A DNA stretch of 62,803 nt, taken from the NCBI RefSeq assembly GCF_025821665.1, contig NZ_JACKSJ010000221.1, positions 1 through 62,803 of the forward strand, given 5' to 3'. Positions within the stretch are counted from its first letter, which is position 1. Each line of letters starts with the position of its first letter. The translations under genes and the position numbers were made by a program. The stretch is from [Mycobacterium] manitobense. Lineage in GTDB: Bacteria > Actinomycetota > Actinomycetes > Mycobacteriales > Mycobacteriaceae. A model generated the notes under the pieces. The model did no database searches, was not told the origin of the DNA, and saw only the letters and a program-made list of their open reading frames with translations. Shown in pieces: positions 33,856 through 42,820 of this stretch.

Positions 33856-34543
33856 ACCGGGAGTGGATCGGGACGACGTCCTCGACCTGCCAGCGGTCCT
33901 CGGTCTTGGTCAGCGTGACGCGCAGCGCCAGCACCGCGTTGTCGACCGGCTTGCCCGGCACGCTCTGGGTGCCGCGCAGCACGACTGCCACGCTGGCCAG
34001 GCCCGGGCCCATCGCCTCGACGCCCGCCGACACGGTGGTGGCCTGCGCGGAGACGTTGCGGCTGGTCAGCTGCTTGGCCACGCCGGCGAACTCGGCCTTG
34101 AACGCCTCGGCCCGCTCGGGTGACATCAGTTCAGCGGCGCGGTCGATCGACGCGGTGGGGCTCTGCGGGGTGAACGTGGCGGTCGCCTCCGAGACGCTGC
34201 TGGCGATGCCCACCACCTCGTCGGAGTCGGCGCTGAAGTCGCGGTCGGGGGTGGTCCACCGCAGGTAGCCGACCAACACGGCGGCGCACAACGCGGCGGT
34301 GGCCACGCCGACGACGGCCAGCCGCAGTCCGGGCCCGTCGTCGTCGGTGCCGACGGTCACGCCGTCGCGGCGGGCCAGCACGAAGTCCACGACCATGCCC
34401 TGCACGATCAGCAGGCACAGCACCGAGCACACCGACACCCACCACGACGGCCAGGCCAGCGCGACACCGATGTAGACGAGCGCGGCGATCGCGGCGATCG
34501 GCGCCAGCACGTCGACGGCCAGTACCCGCAGGCGGTTCCTCAT
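33854..34543 (-). CDS. omamB: orphaned Mce-associated membrane protein B (Rv0200-like)
   Basis: A 229-residue protein with two or three N-terminal transmembrane segments (~12-50 and ~76-95) and a C-terminal extracytoplasmic domain with an NTF2-like, Mce-associated fold (VVGIASSVSEATATFTPQS onward). Its length equals that of Rv0200 as I recall it. OmamA/OmamB-type proteins stabilise Mce lipid-import complexes although they lie outside mce operons. The start overlaps the omamA stop (ATGA). Assignment rests on gene order and topology. Confidence 0.82.
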   Translation of the reverse strand: MRNRLRVLAVDVLAPIAAIAALVYIGVALAWPSWWVSVCSVLCLLIVQGMVVDFVLARRDGVTVGTDDDGPGLRLAVVGVATAALCAAVLVGYLRWTTPDRDFSADSDEVVGIASSVSEATATFTPQSPTASIDRAAELMSPERAEAFKAEFAGVAKQLTSRNVSAQATTVSAGVEAMGPGLASVAVVLRGTQSVPGKPVDNAVLALRVTLTKTEDRWQVEDVVPIHSR

Positions 34544-35160
34544 CGGATCGGCTCCAGGCGCGAGATCATCAGCTTGCCGTCCACGTCGGAGACGTCCAGC
34601 CGCAGCGTCCAGCGGACCGTGCGGGGCTCCTCACCGGCGGCGTTCTCGCTGATCGACGTGGCCACCACCAGCACGGTGTCGGTGCGGGAGGCGAACGCGG
34701 ACAGCTGCGGGTTGGGTGGCGGCGGTGGAGCCGGGGCGCCGTCGGGCCCGGTGGCGTGGTGCAGCGTCTCGATGGACACCGAGTCGACCTGGCCGGTGGT
34801 GCGTGACTGCAGGGTCTGCACCAGTTGCCGGTACGGCTGCACCGCCGAGTCGAAGTCCGCGTTGAGCTCGCCGATGGTGTTCTCGTGCAGCCGCGCCATG
34901 TTGGCCGCGACGTTGTCCTTGTTCATGTTGACCAGGACGCTCGCCCATTCGGCGGCGGCCTGCAGCACCTGCGTCTGGTAGCGGCGCTCGTCGACCTCGT
35001 CGCGGTGCCCCGACCAGATCATCGCGGCCAGCAGCACCGCCGCGACGGCCACCGCGCCCAGCGCCATCGATGCAACCCCGAACGCGGAGAACGTCCCGCC
35101 GGACTGTTCGACCTCGTCGGAGGGCTTGTCGGCGGGCTCGTCGGAGGGGTCGTCGGGCAT
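34540..35160 (-). CDS. omamA: orphaned Mce-associated membrane protein A (Rv0199-like)
   Basis: A 206-residue protein: a charged N-terminus, one transmembrane helix (~32-52), a helical segment and an NTF2-like extracytoplasmic domain with a Pro-rich loop (APAPPPPPNPQ). In M. tuberculosis OmamA (Rv0199) stabilises Mce1 and Mce4 transporters and so supports fatty acid and cholesterol import. The ATG at 35160 is chosen; an extension to 35289 would run across the start of the divergent zmp1 and has no protein-like character. The 40-nt gap to zmp1 holds both promoters. Confidence 0.84.
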   Translation of the reverse strand: MPDDPSDEPADKPSDEVEQSGGTFSAFGVASMALGAVAVAAVLLAAMIWSGHRDEVDERRYQTQVLQAAAEWASVLVNMNKDNVAANMARLHENTIGELNADFDSAVQPYRQLVQTLQSRTTGQVDSVSIETLHHATGPDGAPAPPPPPNPQLSAFASRTDTVLVVATSISENAAGEEPRTVRWTLRLDVSDVDGKLMISRLEPIR

Positions 35161-35200
35161 GGCCGTGAGGGTACCGGGCGGGTTCTGGAAGAATGTCGGG

Positions 35201-37186
35201 GTGACGGTAGAAGCAATCCGGTCAGGCATCGACCTGACCCACGTCGACCCTTCAGCCCGCCCCCAGGACGACCTCTTCGGACACGTCAACGGCCGCTGGC
35301 TGACCGATTACGAGATCCCCGCCGATCGCGCCACCGACGGTGCGTTCCGCCTGCTGCACGACCGCGCGGAGGAGCAGATCCGCGACCTGATCGCCGAGGC
35401 GGCGGGTTCCGACGCGCAGGACGGAACCGACGAGCAGCGCATCGGCGACCTGTACGCGAGCTTCCTCGACGAGGACACCGTCGAGCGGGTGGGCGTGGCT
35501 CCGCTGCTCGAGGAACTGGCCGCCATCGGCGCCGCCGAGAGCCCCGACGCGCTGGCCGCGGTGCTGGGCGCGCTGCAGCGCACCGGTATCGGCGGCGGCA
35601 CCGGCGGTTACGTCGACACCGACTCCAAGGACTCGACCCGCTACCTGTTGCACCTGAGCCAGTCCGGCCTCGGGCTGCCCGACGAGTCGTACTACCGCGA
35701 CGAGCAGCACGCCGAGATCCTGGCCGGCTATCCGCGGCACATCGCGGCGATGCTCGCGCTCGTGCACGGCGGGACGGCCGAGGACCACGCGGCGACGGCC
35801 GAGCGCATCGTGGCGCTGGAGACGAAGCTCGCCGCGGCGCATTGGGACGTCGTCAAGCGCCGCGACGCCGACCTGACCTACAACCTGCGCCGGTTCGCGG
35901 ACCTGCCCGACGAGGCGCCCGGCTTCGACTGGGCCGGCTGGCTGGTCGCACTGGGCGGTTCGGTCGAGAAGGCCGCCGAGGTGGTGGTGCGCCAGCCCGA
36001 CTACCTGACCGCATTCGCGGCCGCATGGTCGAGCGAGTCGCTGGAGGACTGGAAGGCGTGGGCGCGGTGGCGGGTCATCCACGCCAGGGCCTTCCTGCTG
36101 ACCGACGCGCTGGTCGCCGAGAACTTCGCGTTCTACGGCCGCACGCTGTCGGGCACCGAGGCGATCCGCGACCGGTGGAAGCGGGCGGTGTCGGTGGTGG
36201 AGAGCCTGATGGGTGACGCGCTGGGCAAGCTCTACGTCGAGCGGTACTTCCCGCCGGAGGCCAAGGCCCGGATGGACGAGCTGGTCGCCAACCTGCGGGA
36301 GGCCTACCGCGTCAGCATCGACGAGCTGGACTGGATGACGCCGGAGACCCGGCGCAAGGCGCTGGTCAAGCTCGACAAGTTCACGCCGAAGATCGGTTAC
36401 CCAAAGAATTGGCGGGACTACTCGGCGCTGGTGATCCGCCGCGACGACCTGTACGGCAACTACCGGCGCGGCTACGAGGTGGGCTACGACCGCGAGCTGG
36501 CCAAGCTCGGCGGCCCGGTGGACCGCGACGAGTGGTTCATGACGCCGCAGACGGTCAACGCCTACTACAACCCTGGGATGAACGAGATCGTCTTCCCCGC
36601 GGCCATCCTGCAGCCGCCGTTCTTCGACGCCGAGGCCGACGACGCCGCGAACTACGGCGGCATCGGTGCGGTCATCGGTCACGAGATCGGGCACGGCTTC
36701 GACGATCAGGGCGCCAAGTACGACGGTGACGGCAACCTCGTCGACTGGTGGACCGACGCCGACCGCACGGAGTTCGGCGCCCGCACCAAGGCGCTGATCG
36801 AACAGTACGAGGAGTATGTGCCTCGCGAACTGTCCAACGGTCACCATGTCAACGGCGCGTTCACCGTCGGTGAGAACATCGGTGATCTCGGCGGCCTGTC
36901 GATCGCGCTGCTGGCGTACCGGCTGTCACTGAAGGGCGAGCCGGCGCCGGTGATCGACGGGTTGACCGGCGAGCAGCGGGTGTTCTTCGGCTGGGCGCAG
37001 GTGTGGCGCACGAAATCCCGTTCCGCCGAGGCGGTTCGGCGGCTCGCGGTCGACCCGCACTCGCCGCCGGAGTTCCGGTGCAACGGCGTGATCCGCAACA
37101 TGGACGCCTTCTACGAGGCGTTCGACGTGTCGGAGAACGACGCGCTGTATCTGGAACCCGAACGGCGCGTGCGGATCTGGAACTAG
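35201..37186 (+). CDS. zmp1: M13-family zinc metalloprotease Zmp1
   Basis: A 661-residue neprilysin-like metallopeptidase, close to the length of M. tuberculosis Zmp1 (Rv0198c). The zinc motif is H494-E495-I-G-H498 with third ligand E558 in ENIGDLGG; the substrate-binding NAYYNP motif and the C-terminal RVRIWN (the M13 CxxW end without Cys) are present. No signal peptide is visible, as in Zmp1, which nevertheless acts outside the cytosol during infection. GTG at 35201 is chosen because the protein then opens with IRSGIDLTHVDPSARPQDDL, as in its relatives. Confidence 0.95.
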   Translation: MTVEAIRSGIDLTHVDPSARPQDDLFGHVNGRWLTDYEIPADRATDGAFRLLHDRAEEQIRDLIAEAAGSDAQDGTDEQRIGDLYASFLDEDTVERVGVAPLLEELAAIGAAESPDALAAVLGALQRTGIGGGTGGYVDTDSKDSTRYLLHLSQSGLGLPDESYYRDEQHAEILAGYPRHIAAMLALVHGGTAEDHAATAERIVALETKLAAAHWDVVKRRDADLTYNLRRFADLPDEAPGFDWAGWLVALGGSVEKAAEVVVRQPDYLTAFAAAWSSESLEDWKAWARWRVIHARAFLLTDALVAENFAFYGRTLSGTEAIRDRWKRAVSVVESLMGDALGKLYVERYFPPEAKARMDELVANLREAYRVSIDELDWMTPETRRKALVKLDKFTPKIGYPKNWRDYSALVIRRDDLYGNYRRGYEVGYDRELAKLGGPVDRDEWFMTPQTVNAYYNPGMNEIVFPAAILQPPFFDAEADDAANYGGIGAVIGHEIGHGFDDQGAKYDGDGNLVDWWTDADRTEFGARTKALIEQYEEYVPRELSNGHHVNGAFTVGENIGDLGGLSIALLAYRLSLKGEPAPVIDGLTGEQRVFFGWAQVWRTKSRSAEAVRRLAVDPHSPPEFRCNGVIRNMDAFYEAFDVSENDALYLEPERRVRIWN

Positions 37187-37202
37187 TAGCGCTCGCATTG
37201 CG

Positions 37203-37712
37203 ATGACCGACGCGTGGCAGGTGCGGTCCGGGTCGGCCGACGACTTGGAGTCACTGGCGCCGTTGTGGATCGCCGTGCACCACCGCCACGTCGAGTCGAT
37301 GCCGGAGCTCGCTCCCTACGTGGACGACGACGCGTCGTGGAGCGAGCGCCGGGGCGTGTACGCCGAACTGTTGGCCAAGCCTGACACGGTGTTGCTGCTG
37401 GCGTCGGTCGCCGGCGAGTTGGTCGGATACGGGCTGGCGCATGTGATGGCGGTCGGCGACACGTGGGTCGCCGACACGTGGCGGACCGGTGAGCGTATCG
37501 GCGAGATCGAGTCGCTCAGTGTGCTGCCGGCCTACCGGGGCACCGGTCTCGGCTCACAACTGCTCGAAGAGTTGGAGCGCCGCCTGCACGAGCAGGGCGT
37601 CAAAGACATTGTTCTCGGCGTGCTTTCGGGCAACGCCGACGCGATCCGGCTCTATGAGCGACGAGGCTACCGCCCGACGTGGCTTTACCTGTCGAAGTTC
37701 GAGGGCCGCTGA
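37203..37712 (+). CDS. GNAT-family N-acetyltransferase
   Basis: A 169-residue single-domain acetyltransferase. Motif A (IESLSVLPAYRGTGLGSQLLEEL, acetyl-CoA pyrophosphate-binding RGTGLG) and motif B (NADAIRLYERRGYRP) are clear. It follows zmp1 by 16 nt in the same direction and may be co-transcribed. The substrate is unknown. Confidence 0.9.
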   Translation: MTDAWQVRSGSADDLESLAPLWIAVHHRHVESMPELAPYVDDDASWSERRGVYAELLAKPDTVLLLASVAGELVGYGLAHVMAVGDTWVADTWRTGERIGEIESLSVLPAYRGTGLGSQLLEELERRLHEQGVKDIVLGVLSGNADAIRLYERRGYRPTWLYLSKFEGR

Positions 37713-37769
37713 CGCTTCGGGTAGTCGACTACGCATGACCGCGCATGCCTCGCGCGCGACAGTGTAGGT

Positions 37770-39092
37770 ATGGGGTCAGGGGTGACGGGGTTCGGGGGGA
37801 CCGGGGCACGGCGGTTCTCGCCGTTTCTGCTGCTGATGGCGTCGGTAGTCGCGATCGCCGTTTCTGCACCCTTCAGCGGCACGATCGCCGAGGCGCAGCC
37901 GACGCCGACTCCCGCGCCCTCACCCGACATCCTCCGGGGTCTCGACTCCGAGGTTCAGCTTGCGGTGACTCTGATGCCCGACAGTGGCCTGCCGGGCAGC
38001 GAAGTCACGATCACCGTTGCCAATCCTTCTGCGTGTTCAGACCCGGAATCGCCCTCCGACGACCTGCGAGTGGCATGGGGTGACACCGACATCACGCCGG
38101 AATCGACCGACGGCTCCTCGATCGTGATCGTCCACTCGGTGCCGGCCGCCGCGGGCGTATACATGGTGTCGGCGGAGTGCGGAGCTGATACCGACTCCGC
38201 CGACTTCACAGTCGTCGCGCCGCGAAGCGAACCGGCCCTCGAACTCATACCCGCAGTGGCCCAACGCGGCAGCGAGATCACAGCTTTGGGCCGGGATTTC
38301 GTGTGCGCGTCATCGGTCGGACTGCGGTGGGTCGACGACGGGTCCGAAGCCGGCGAGGCGTTCTCTGCGACATTCGACGTGTCGATCGCTGTTGCCGAGG
38401 ACGCGCCGCTCGGTCGGCGCGAAGTGGAGGCGCAATGCCGGGAGGATCAAACAATCGTCGCCCGCGCACAGATCGAGGTCCGGGCAGCTCCACCTCCGCC
38501 ACCACCGCCGCCACCACCGCCGCCGACCACGTCCACCACCACGACGATGCCGAGAGTCGAAGAGAAGGCCGCCGTGGTCACCCTCCGGCCTACCAGCGGG
38601 CCGCCCGGAGACGAGATCACCGTCGTCGGCGAACGTTTCGCCTGCCCGAACGGAACCGTCGACCTGCTCTGGGACGACGCACGATTAAGCACCACGAGGG
38701 TCGACAGCGCAGGAGGATTTGACGCGCCATTGACGATCCCGCCGGGCGCCGATGCCCGGGACCATACGGTAGGTGCCGCTTGCGCCATCGGTGTGACGGC
38801 GCTGTCCGCGACGTTCACTGTCCTCGCCGAGCCGCCGCCCTCAGGATCGATCTGGCCGTGGCTGGTCGCGCTGGTCCTGGCGGCCGCGGCACTTCTCGCC
38901 GCTCACCACCTCCGTCAGCGCCACGAGAAGCGGCAATCCAGTCGCGTACGCGTCGCCGCCATTACGACGGCCTCGCCCGCAGCGGCCTTCCACGAGACAC
39001 CCGCCGACGGCGAGATGACCTACGCCATCCGGGTGGAAGCCCGCGCCGTAACCAGCATTCCCACCATCACGGAGGTGCACCATGACTCTTGA
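37770..39092 (+). CDS. exported Ig-like (IPT/TIG-type) single-pass membrane protein
   Basis: A 440-residue protein I do not recognise as a named family. A signal sequence (~18-42, cut near IAEA) is followed by three Ig-like repeats marked by PDSGLPGSEVTI, PAVAQRGSEITALG and PTSGPPGDEITVVG with paired cysteines in each. A Pro-rich hinge (a run of prolines then TTSTTTTMP) separates repeats two and three. A C-terminal transmembrane helix (IWPWLVALVLAAAALLA, ~368-384) leaves a basic ~55-residue cytosolic tail. It probably displays adhesion- or sensor-type domains at the cell surface. It overlaps the next gene by 11 nt, so the two likely work together. Confidence 0.72.
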   Translation: MGSGVTGFGGTGARRFSPFLLLMASVVAIAVSAPFSGTIAEAQPTPTPAPSPDILRGLDSEVQLAVTLMPDSGLPGSEVTITVANPSACSDPESPSDDLRVAWGDTDITPESTDGSSIVIVHSVPAAAGVYMVSAECGADTDSADFTVVAPRSEPALELIPAVAQRGSEITALGRDFVCASSVGLRWVDDGSEAGEAFSATFDVSIAVAEDAPLGRREVEAQCREDQTIVARAQIEVRAAPPPPPPPPPPPPTTSTTTTMPRVEEKAAVVTLRPTSGPPGDEITVVGERFACPNGTVDLLWDDARLSTTRVDSAGGFDAPLTIPPGADARDHTVGAACAIGVTALSATFTVLAEPPPSGSIWPWLVALVLAAAALLAAHHLRQRHEKRQSSRVRVAAITTASPAAAFHETPADGEMTYAIRVEARAVTSIPTITEVHHDS

Positions 39093-39663
39093 ACCGCACC
39101 GCGAAGCGACCCTGCGGGACTTCTTCTTCGGGCCCGACGCGTGCGCAGAACTGACCCGCTCGCTGAAGGACAACGCCACCGCCCGACGCCTCCTGCCCGG
39201 CTACCCCGGTCTCACCGCCATCGTCGAGCGGGAGGTGGCGAAGGCGACCGATGGATTCCTCGACACCAATCCGACCGACCTTGTGGCCTCCGCGTGGCGG
39301 CGATACGACAAGCTCCGGCAGGCCGCTATCCGCTCCCATGCCACGGGCATCGAGGAGAGGGTGACGATGGTGACGCATCGCATCGAATCGAGTCATCACC
39401 CGAAGATCGAGATCTACATCGACGGGACCCGCCGCGCCACCGTCGATCTGGCGATCACACTCGCCTTCGACATGGCGGGGATCGTCGCGGTGGTACAACG
39501 CACGCGAGTGGTGGCGATCGAAGCCGGCAACTGCACCGTCACCGGTGAACTCACCGCGCAGGGCGTCACGCTGACCAAGCGCCAGCGCCAGTGGGGCTTT
39601 CCGGGCGCCGTCAGGATGCACGGTGGCATCGCCGTGCTCACAGACGACATGGCGGCGGCGTGA
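39082..39663 (+). CDS. hypothetical cytosolic protein coupled to the Ig-like gene
   Basis: A 193-residue soluble protein with no family I can name. The first half is helical (FFFGPDACAELTRSLKD, then LPGYPGLTAIVEREVAKATDGF); the second half alternates strands (KIEIYIDGTRRATVDLAITL, ATNC-type turn, VTGELTAQGVTL). There is no signal or transmembrane segment. Its start lies inside the 3' end of the membrane protein gene, so it may bind that protein's cytosolic tail. It converges on the MoxR operon, 16 nt away. Confidence 0.65.
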   Translation: MTLEPHREATLRDFFFGPDACAELTRSLKDNATARRLLPGYPGLTAIVEREVAKATDGFLDTNPTDLVASAWRRYDKLRQAAIRSHATGIEERVTMVTHRIESSHHPKIEIYIDGTRRATVDLAITLAFDMAGIVAVVQRTRVVAIEAGNCTVTGELTAQGVTLTKRQRQWGFPGAVRMHGGIAVLTDDMAAA

Positions 39664-39679
39664 AGCGGGCAGGCTCGCA

Positions 39680-40129
39680 TCAACTCTGCCGCACCCCGCC
39701 GACATACGGCCTGACCGCCAGCAGATAGCCGGCGAGCAGCACCAGTGGAGCGGCCAGCGGCAGCCACGGCAGTTGCACGGGGAGCAGCACCGCGACCGCT
39801 GCAGCGACCCCGAAGCCGACGGCGCCGACCACCGTGGCCGCGGCGGCCCGGCCCTCTCCGTGGCGCAGCACCAGGTACGCGGCGGCGGCCAGACCCGCCA
39901 GCGCGGTGTACATCGGCGACGGCGCGGCGAGCAGCAGGGTGCTCACCGTCAGCAGCACCGCGACGGTCGCGGCCGGGCGCCACCACGCCGCGATGGCCAC
40001 CGCGAACAGTGCGGCGGCCGCCACGACGAGCGCAGTCCCGTCCGCGCGGTGCGCTGCGGCGCCGACCATCAGCACACCGAATGCACTGGGCAGCAGCAGC
40101 TTCGCCGCCCGAACCGCCGGAGTCGTCAT
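39680..40129 (-). CDS. small polytopic membrane protein, end of MoxR operon
   Basis: A 149-residue, very hydrophobic protein with about five transmembrane helices (VRAAKLLLPSAFGVLMVGA to PLVLLAGYLLAVRPYV). No family is recognised. It starts in an ATGA overlap with the DUF58 gene and is the last gene of the five-gene MoxR/DUF58/DUF4129 operon, so it is probably a membrane subunit of that system. Confidence 0.72.
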   Translation of the reverse strand: MTTPAVRAAKLLLPSAFGVLMVGAAAHRADGTALVVAAAALFAVAIAAWWRPAATVAVLLTVSTLLLAAPSPMYTALAGLAAAAYLVLRHGEGRAAAATVVGAVGFGVAAAVAVLLPVQLPWLPLAAPLVLLAGYLLAVRPYVGGVRQS

Positions 40130-41370
40130 CGTCGCGTCCCCATTCTGCGGTCGGGGATCAGCGCCATCGCCTGGTCGAGGGTGCCGGTGCTCGGCCAGGC
40201 GACGACGTCGACGCCGATGGTCCCCATGTCGCGGTACATGAACGAGCGCTGCAGCGCCCACATGCGGTCGACCAGCGGGTCCTGCTCGCCCTCGAGCGGA
40301 GACCCCTCGAGCACGTCGACGGCGACCACGGGGTGGCCGCGCTTGCGCAGATCGATGAGCGCCAACGCGAACTCCGTCTCCAGCAGCGTCGAGAACGCGA
40401 TCACGATCGCCCCGGCCGGCACCGCCGGCCTGGGCGCGAGCGTGCCTCCCGCCCGCTCGAAACCTCCGACCGCGCCGAGCATCGTGTCGAGGATCCGGTA
40501 GAACTGCCGCTGACCGATGTCGGCGCCCAGCCAACGGGTGTCCCGGTTGCCGAGCGCCACCAGACCGGCCCGGTCGCCGTAGCGCAGCGCGCTCTGCACC
40601 ACCTGCGCCGCGCCACGGGCCATCCGCTCGGTGGCCGCGGTCGCCGGTCCTGGCGGCTGGGCATAGGTGTCGACCAGAACCACCACGTCAGCCGCCCGGT
40701 CGGTGAGCCGCTCGGTGACGTGCAGTGCACCGCGCCGCGCGCTGACCGGCCAGTTCACCGTCCGGAGCTGATCGCCCGGCACGTAGGGCCGGATGTCGGC
40801 GTATTCGACGCCCGGCCCGGTGTGCCGGGTCAGGTGGGTGCCCAGCCGGTCGAGCAGATCGATGCGCGGGATCGGGGTGGTCTGCGGCGGCGCCACCGGG
40901 AACACACAGACCTCGGCCGCGTCGACGCTGCCGGTGCCCTCGAGGAGGCCGCCGCGGGCGGTCACCCGCACCTCCGCCCGCACCGGGTAGCGACCCCAGC
41001 GCGCCGCCTCGGCGGTGACCGTCAGGGGCGGGCCGGTGTCGGCCTCGAGGTTCAGGCCGGGCACGGCGACGCAGGCGATGTCGACCGCGCTGCCGTCGTC
41101 GGCGCCCGCCCACACGGTGACACTGACCCGCTCGTTCTCGAAGCAGCGCTGCATCCCCGGACTGCCCGACACCTCGACCGCCGGCGGCGGCCGCTGCCAG
41201 GACAGTGAGCACACCACCCCGAGCAGCGGCGCGGCGAAGGCCACCAGGTCCCACCGGCCGGCAAGCAGCGCGCAGACGATCGCGACCGCCGCGCATGTGG
41301 TGACGGCACGGGTCAGCGCCGATGCGCGCCAACGCAACTCCGCGGTCGCACGGTGATCGGGCGTCGTCAC
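40126..41370 (-). CDS. DUF58 domain protein with vWA-like fold
   Basis: A 414-residue protein. Two N-terminal transmembrane helices (~20-62) are followed by a beta domain and a C-terminal DUF58 region with its signature GPGVEYADIRPYVPGDQLRTVNW (about 205-227) and a vWA-like core beginning VVVLVDTYAQ. The metal-site serines are not complete in that motif (DTYAQ). DUF58 proteins act with MoxR AAA+ ATPases as chaperone pairs that mature other proteins. GTG start at 41370 overlaps the MoxR stop (GTGA); the much longer frame upstream is a shadow of moxR. Confidence 0.88.
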   Translation of the reverse strand: MTTPDHRATAELRWRASALTRAVTTCAAVAIVCALLAGRWDLVAFAAPLLGVVCSLSWQRPPPAVEVSGSPGMQRCFENERVSVTVWAGADDGSAVDIACVAVPGLNLEADTGPPLTVTAEAARWGRYPVRAEVRVTARGGLLEGTGSVDAAEVCVFPVAPPQTTPIPRIDLLDRLGTHLTRHTGPGVEYADIRPYVPGDQLRTVNWPVSARRGALHVTERLTDRAADVVVLVDTYAQPPGPATAATERMARGAAQVVQSALRYGDRAGLVALGNRDTRWLGADIGQRQFYRILDTMLGAVGGFERAGGTLAPRPAVPAGAIVIAFSTLLETEFALALIDLRKRGHPVVAVDVLEGSPLEGEQDPLVDRMWALQRSFMYRDMGTIGVDVVAWPSTGTLDQAMALIPDRRMGTRR

Positions 41371-42338
41371 CGCGCGGCCCGCGGCACGGGTAGCCGGCGC
41401 AGCAGTTCCTCGACTACGTCGGATCCCTGCACCCGACGCACCCACATCTCGGGCCGCAGGCTGATCCGGTGCGACATCGCAGGCACCGCCAGCGCTTTGA
41501 CGTCCTCCGGCACCACATAGTCTCGGCCGAGCAGCAGCGCGCGGGCCCGCGCCAGCTGCACCAGGTCGAGTTCGGCGCGCGGGCTGGCTCCGACGGCGAC
41601 CTGCGGGTGCTGGCGGCTGGCGGTGGCCAGCGACACCACGTACTGCAACACGTCGTCGTGCACCGTCACCTGCTCGACCGACTCCTGCATGGCCAGCAGG
41701 TCGTGGGCGTCGACCACCTGACGCACGGTCGGCGGCTCCGATCCGCGGTCCAGGCGGCGGCGCAGCATCGTGGCCTCCTCCTGTTCGGAGAGGTACTTGA
41801 GTTCCAGGCGGATGGCGAACCGGTCGAGCTGCGCCTCCGGCAGCGGGTAGGTGCCCTCGTACTCGATCGGATTGTCGGTGGCCAGCACCAGGAACGGCGA
41901 AGGCAGTGGGTGGGTGACGCCGTCGATGCTGACCTGCCGCTCGGCCATCGCCTCCAGCAGCGCGGCCTGCGTCTTGGGTGGCGTGCGGTTGATCTCGTCG
42001 CCGAGCAGCAGGTTGGTGAAGACGGGTCCGCGGCGGAACTCGAACCGGCCCGACTGCATGTCGTAGATCGTGGAGCCGAGCAGGTCGGCGGGCAGCAGGT
42101 CGGGGGTGAACTGCACACGGGTGAACTCGAGTCCGAGCGCGGCGGCGAAAGACTTTGCGATGAGTGTCTTTCCGAGGCCGGGGAGATCCTCGACGAGGAT
42201 GTGCCCGCGGGCGAGCACGGTGGTGAGGATGAGCGTGAGCGCACGCCGTTTGCCGACCACCGCCCTGCCGATCTCGTCGAGCACCGCGTCGCAGTGCGCG
42301 CTGGTGGTCTCCACCGGCATCCCCATCTCGGCTGTCAT
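41367..42338 (-). CDS. MoxR-type AAA+ ATPase
   Basis: A 323-residue AAA+ ATPase. Walker A is LVEDLPGLGKTLIAKS, Walker B LLLGDEINRTPP, sensor 1 VLATDNPIEYEG, and the lid domain carries the MoxR motif VGASPRAELDLVQLARA. MoxR ATPases remodel or insert cofactors into partner proteins, typically with a vWA/DUF58 protein from the same operon, which is the case here. Both ends overlap neighbours by 4 nt, indicating fixed subunit stoichiometry. The paralog MoxR2 of M. tuberculosis (Rv3692) has the same kind of neighbours. Confidence 0.94.
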   Translation of the reverse strand: MTAEMGMPVETTSAHCDAVLDEIGRAVVGKRRALTLILTTVLARGHILVEDLPGLGKTLIAKSFAAALGLEFTRVQFTPDLLPADLLGSTIYDMQSGRFEFRRGPVFTNLLLGDEINRTPPKTQAALLEAMAERQVSIDGVTHPLPSPFLVLATDNPIEYEGTYPLPEAQLDRFAIRLELKYLSEQEEATMLRRRLDRGSEPPTVRQVVDAHDLLAMQESVEQVTVHDDVLQYVVSLATASRQHPQVAVGASPRAELDLVQLARARALLLGRDYVVPEDVKALAVPAMSHRISLRPEMWVRRVQGSDVVEELLRRLPVPRAAR

Positions 42339-42820
42339 ATCTGCTCCAGACGTTGCAGGATGTCGTTGAGAGTGTCGCGGCCGGGGCCGGGTTCGCTGCT
42401 GCCGGTGCGCGAGATGTTCTCGGGATCGACCCACGGCCACAGCTCGGCGCCGAAGAGCATCTCACCGGTGGCGCGGAAGGCGTTCGGGCTCTTCATCCTT
42501 CGTTGCCCGGAGGCGAGTTCGAACTGCCGTGCCAGCATCGGGCGCAGCCGGCGGTCCCAGTCGGTGCGCGTGGTCTCCGACCACGAGATCATCGTCTCGG
42601 TCCGGGCGCGCCACCGCCGCAGCGACGCCCCGGCGTCATCGGGGGCGGGTTCGTCGGCGGCCTCGGCGGCGCGGCGGGTGAGGTGCCAGCGGACGGCCAG
42701 CAGCACCGCGGCGACCGCGACGCCGGACACCACCAGCACGTCGGTGCGGTCGAGCCGCGCGATCGCGAACAGCTCGACCGCGAACACCAGCGTCACGCCA
42801 AGGGCGACCAGCCTCGTCAT
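42335..42820 (-). CDS. small membrane protein of the MoxR operon
   Basis: A 161-residue protein: two N-terminal transmembrane helices (VALGVTLVFAVELFAIA and VLVVSGVAVAAVLLAVRW) and a cytosolic helical domain (WRARTETMISWSETTRTDWD, then LARQFELASGQRR). It corresponds to the Rv3694c-like position of the M. tuberculosis moxR2 operon. Function is unknown; overlaps with moxR and the DUF4129 gene tie it to their complex. Confidence 0.78.
   Translation of the reverse strand: MTRLVALGVTLVFAVELFAIARLDRTDVLVVSGVAVAAVLLAVRWHLTRRAAEAADEPAPDDAGASLRRWRARTETMISWSETTRTDWDRRLRPMLARQFELASGQRRMKSPNAFRATGEMLFGAELWPWVDPENISRTGSSEPGPGRDTLNDILQRLEQI

Noticed and set aside
35161..35289. Longer N-terminus for omamA
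   Set aside because: The extension crosses the divergent zmp1 start, and its residues (MTCPKRSSWGRAEG) are not membrane-protein-like.
40126..42465. Single long DUF58 frame extending through the moxR gene
   Set aside because: Residues upstream of 41370 are antisense-like Arg/Ala/His-rich shadow of moxR. GTG 41370 gives a normal DUF58 protein with a GTGA overlap.
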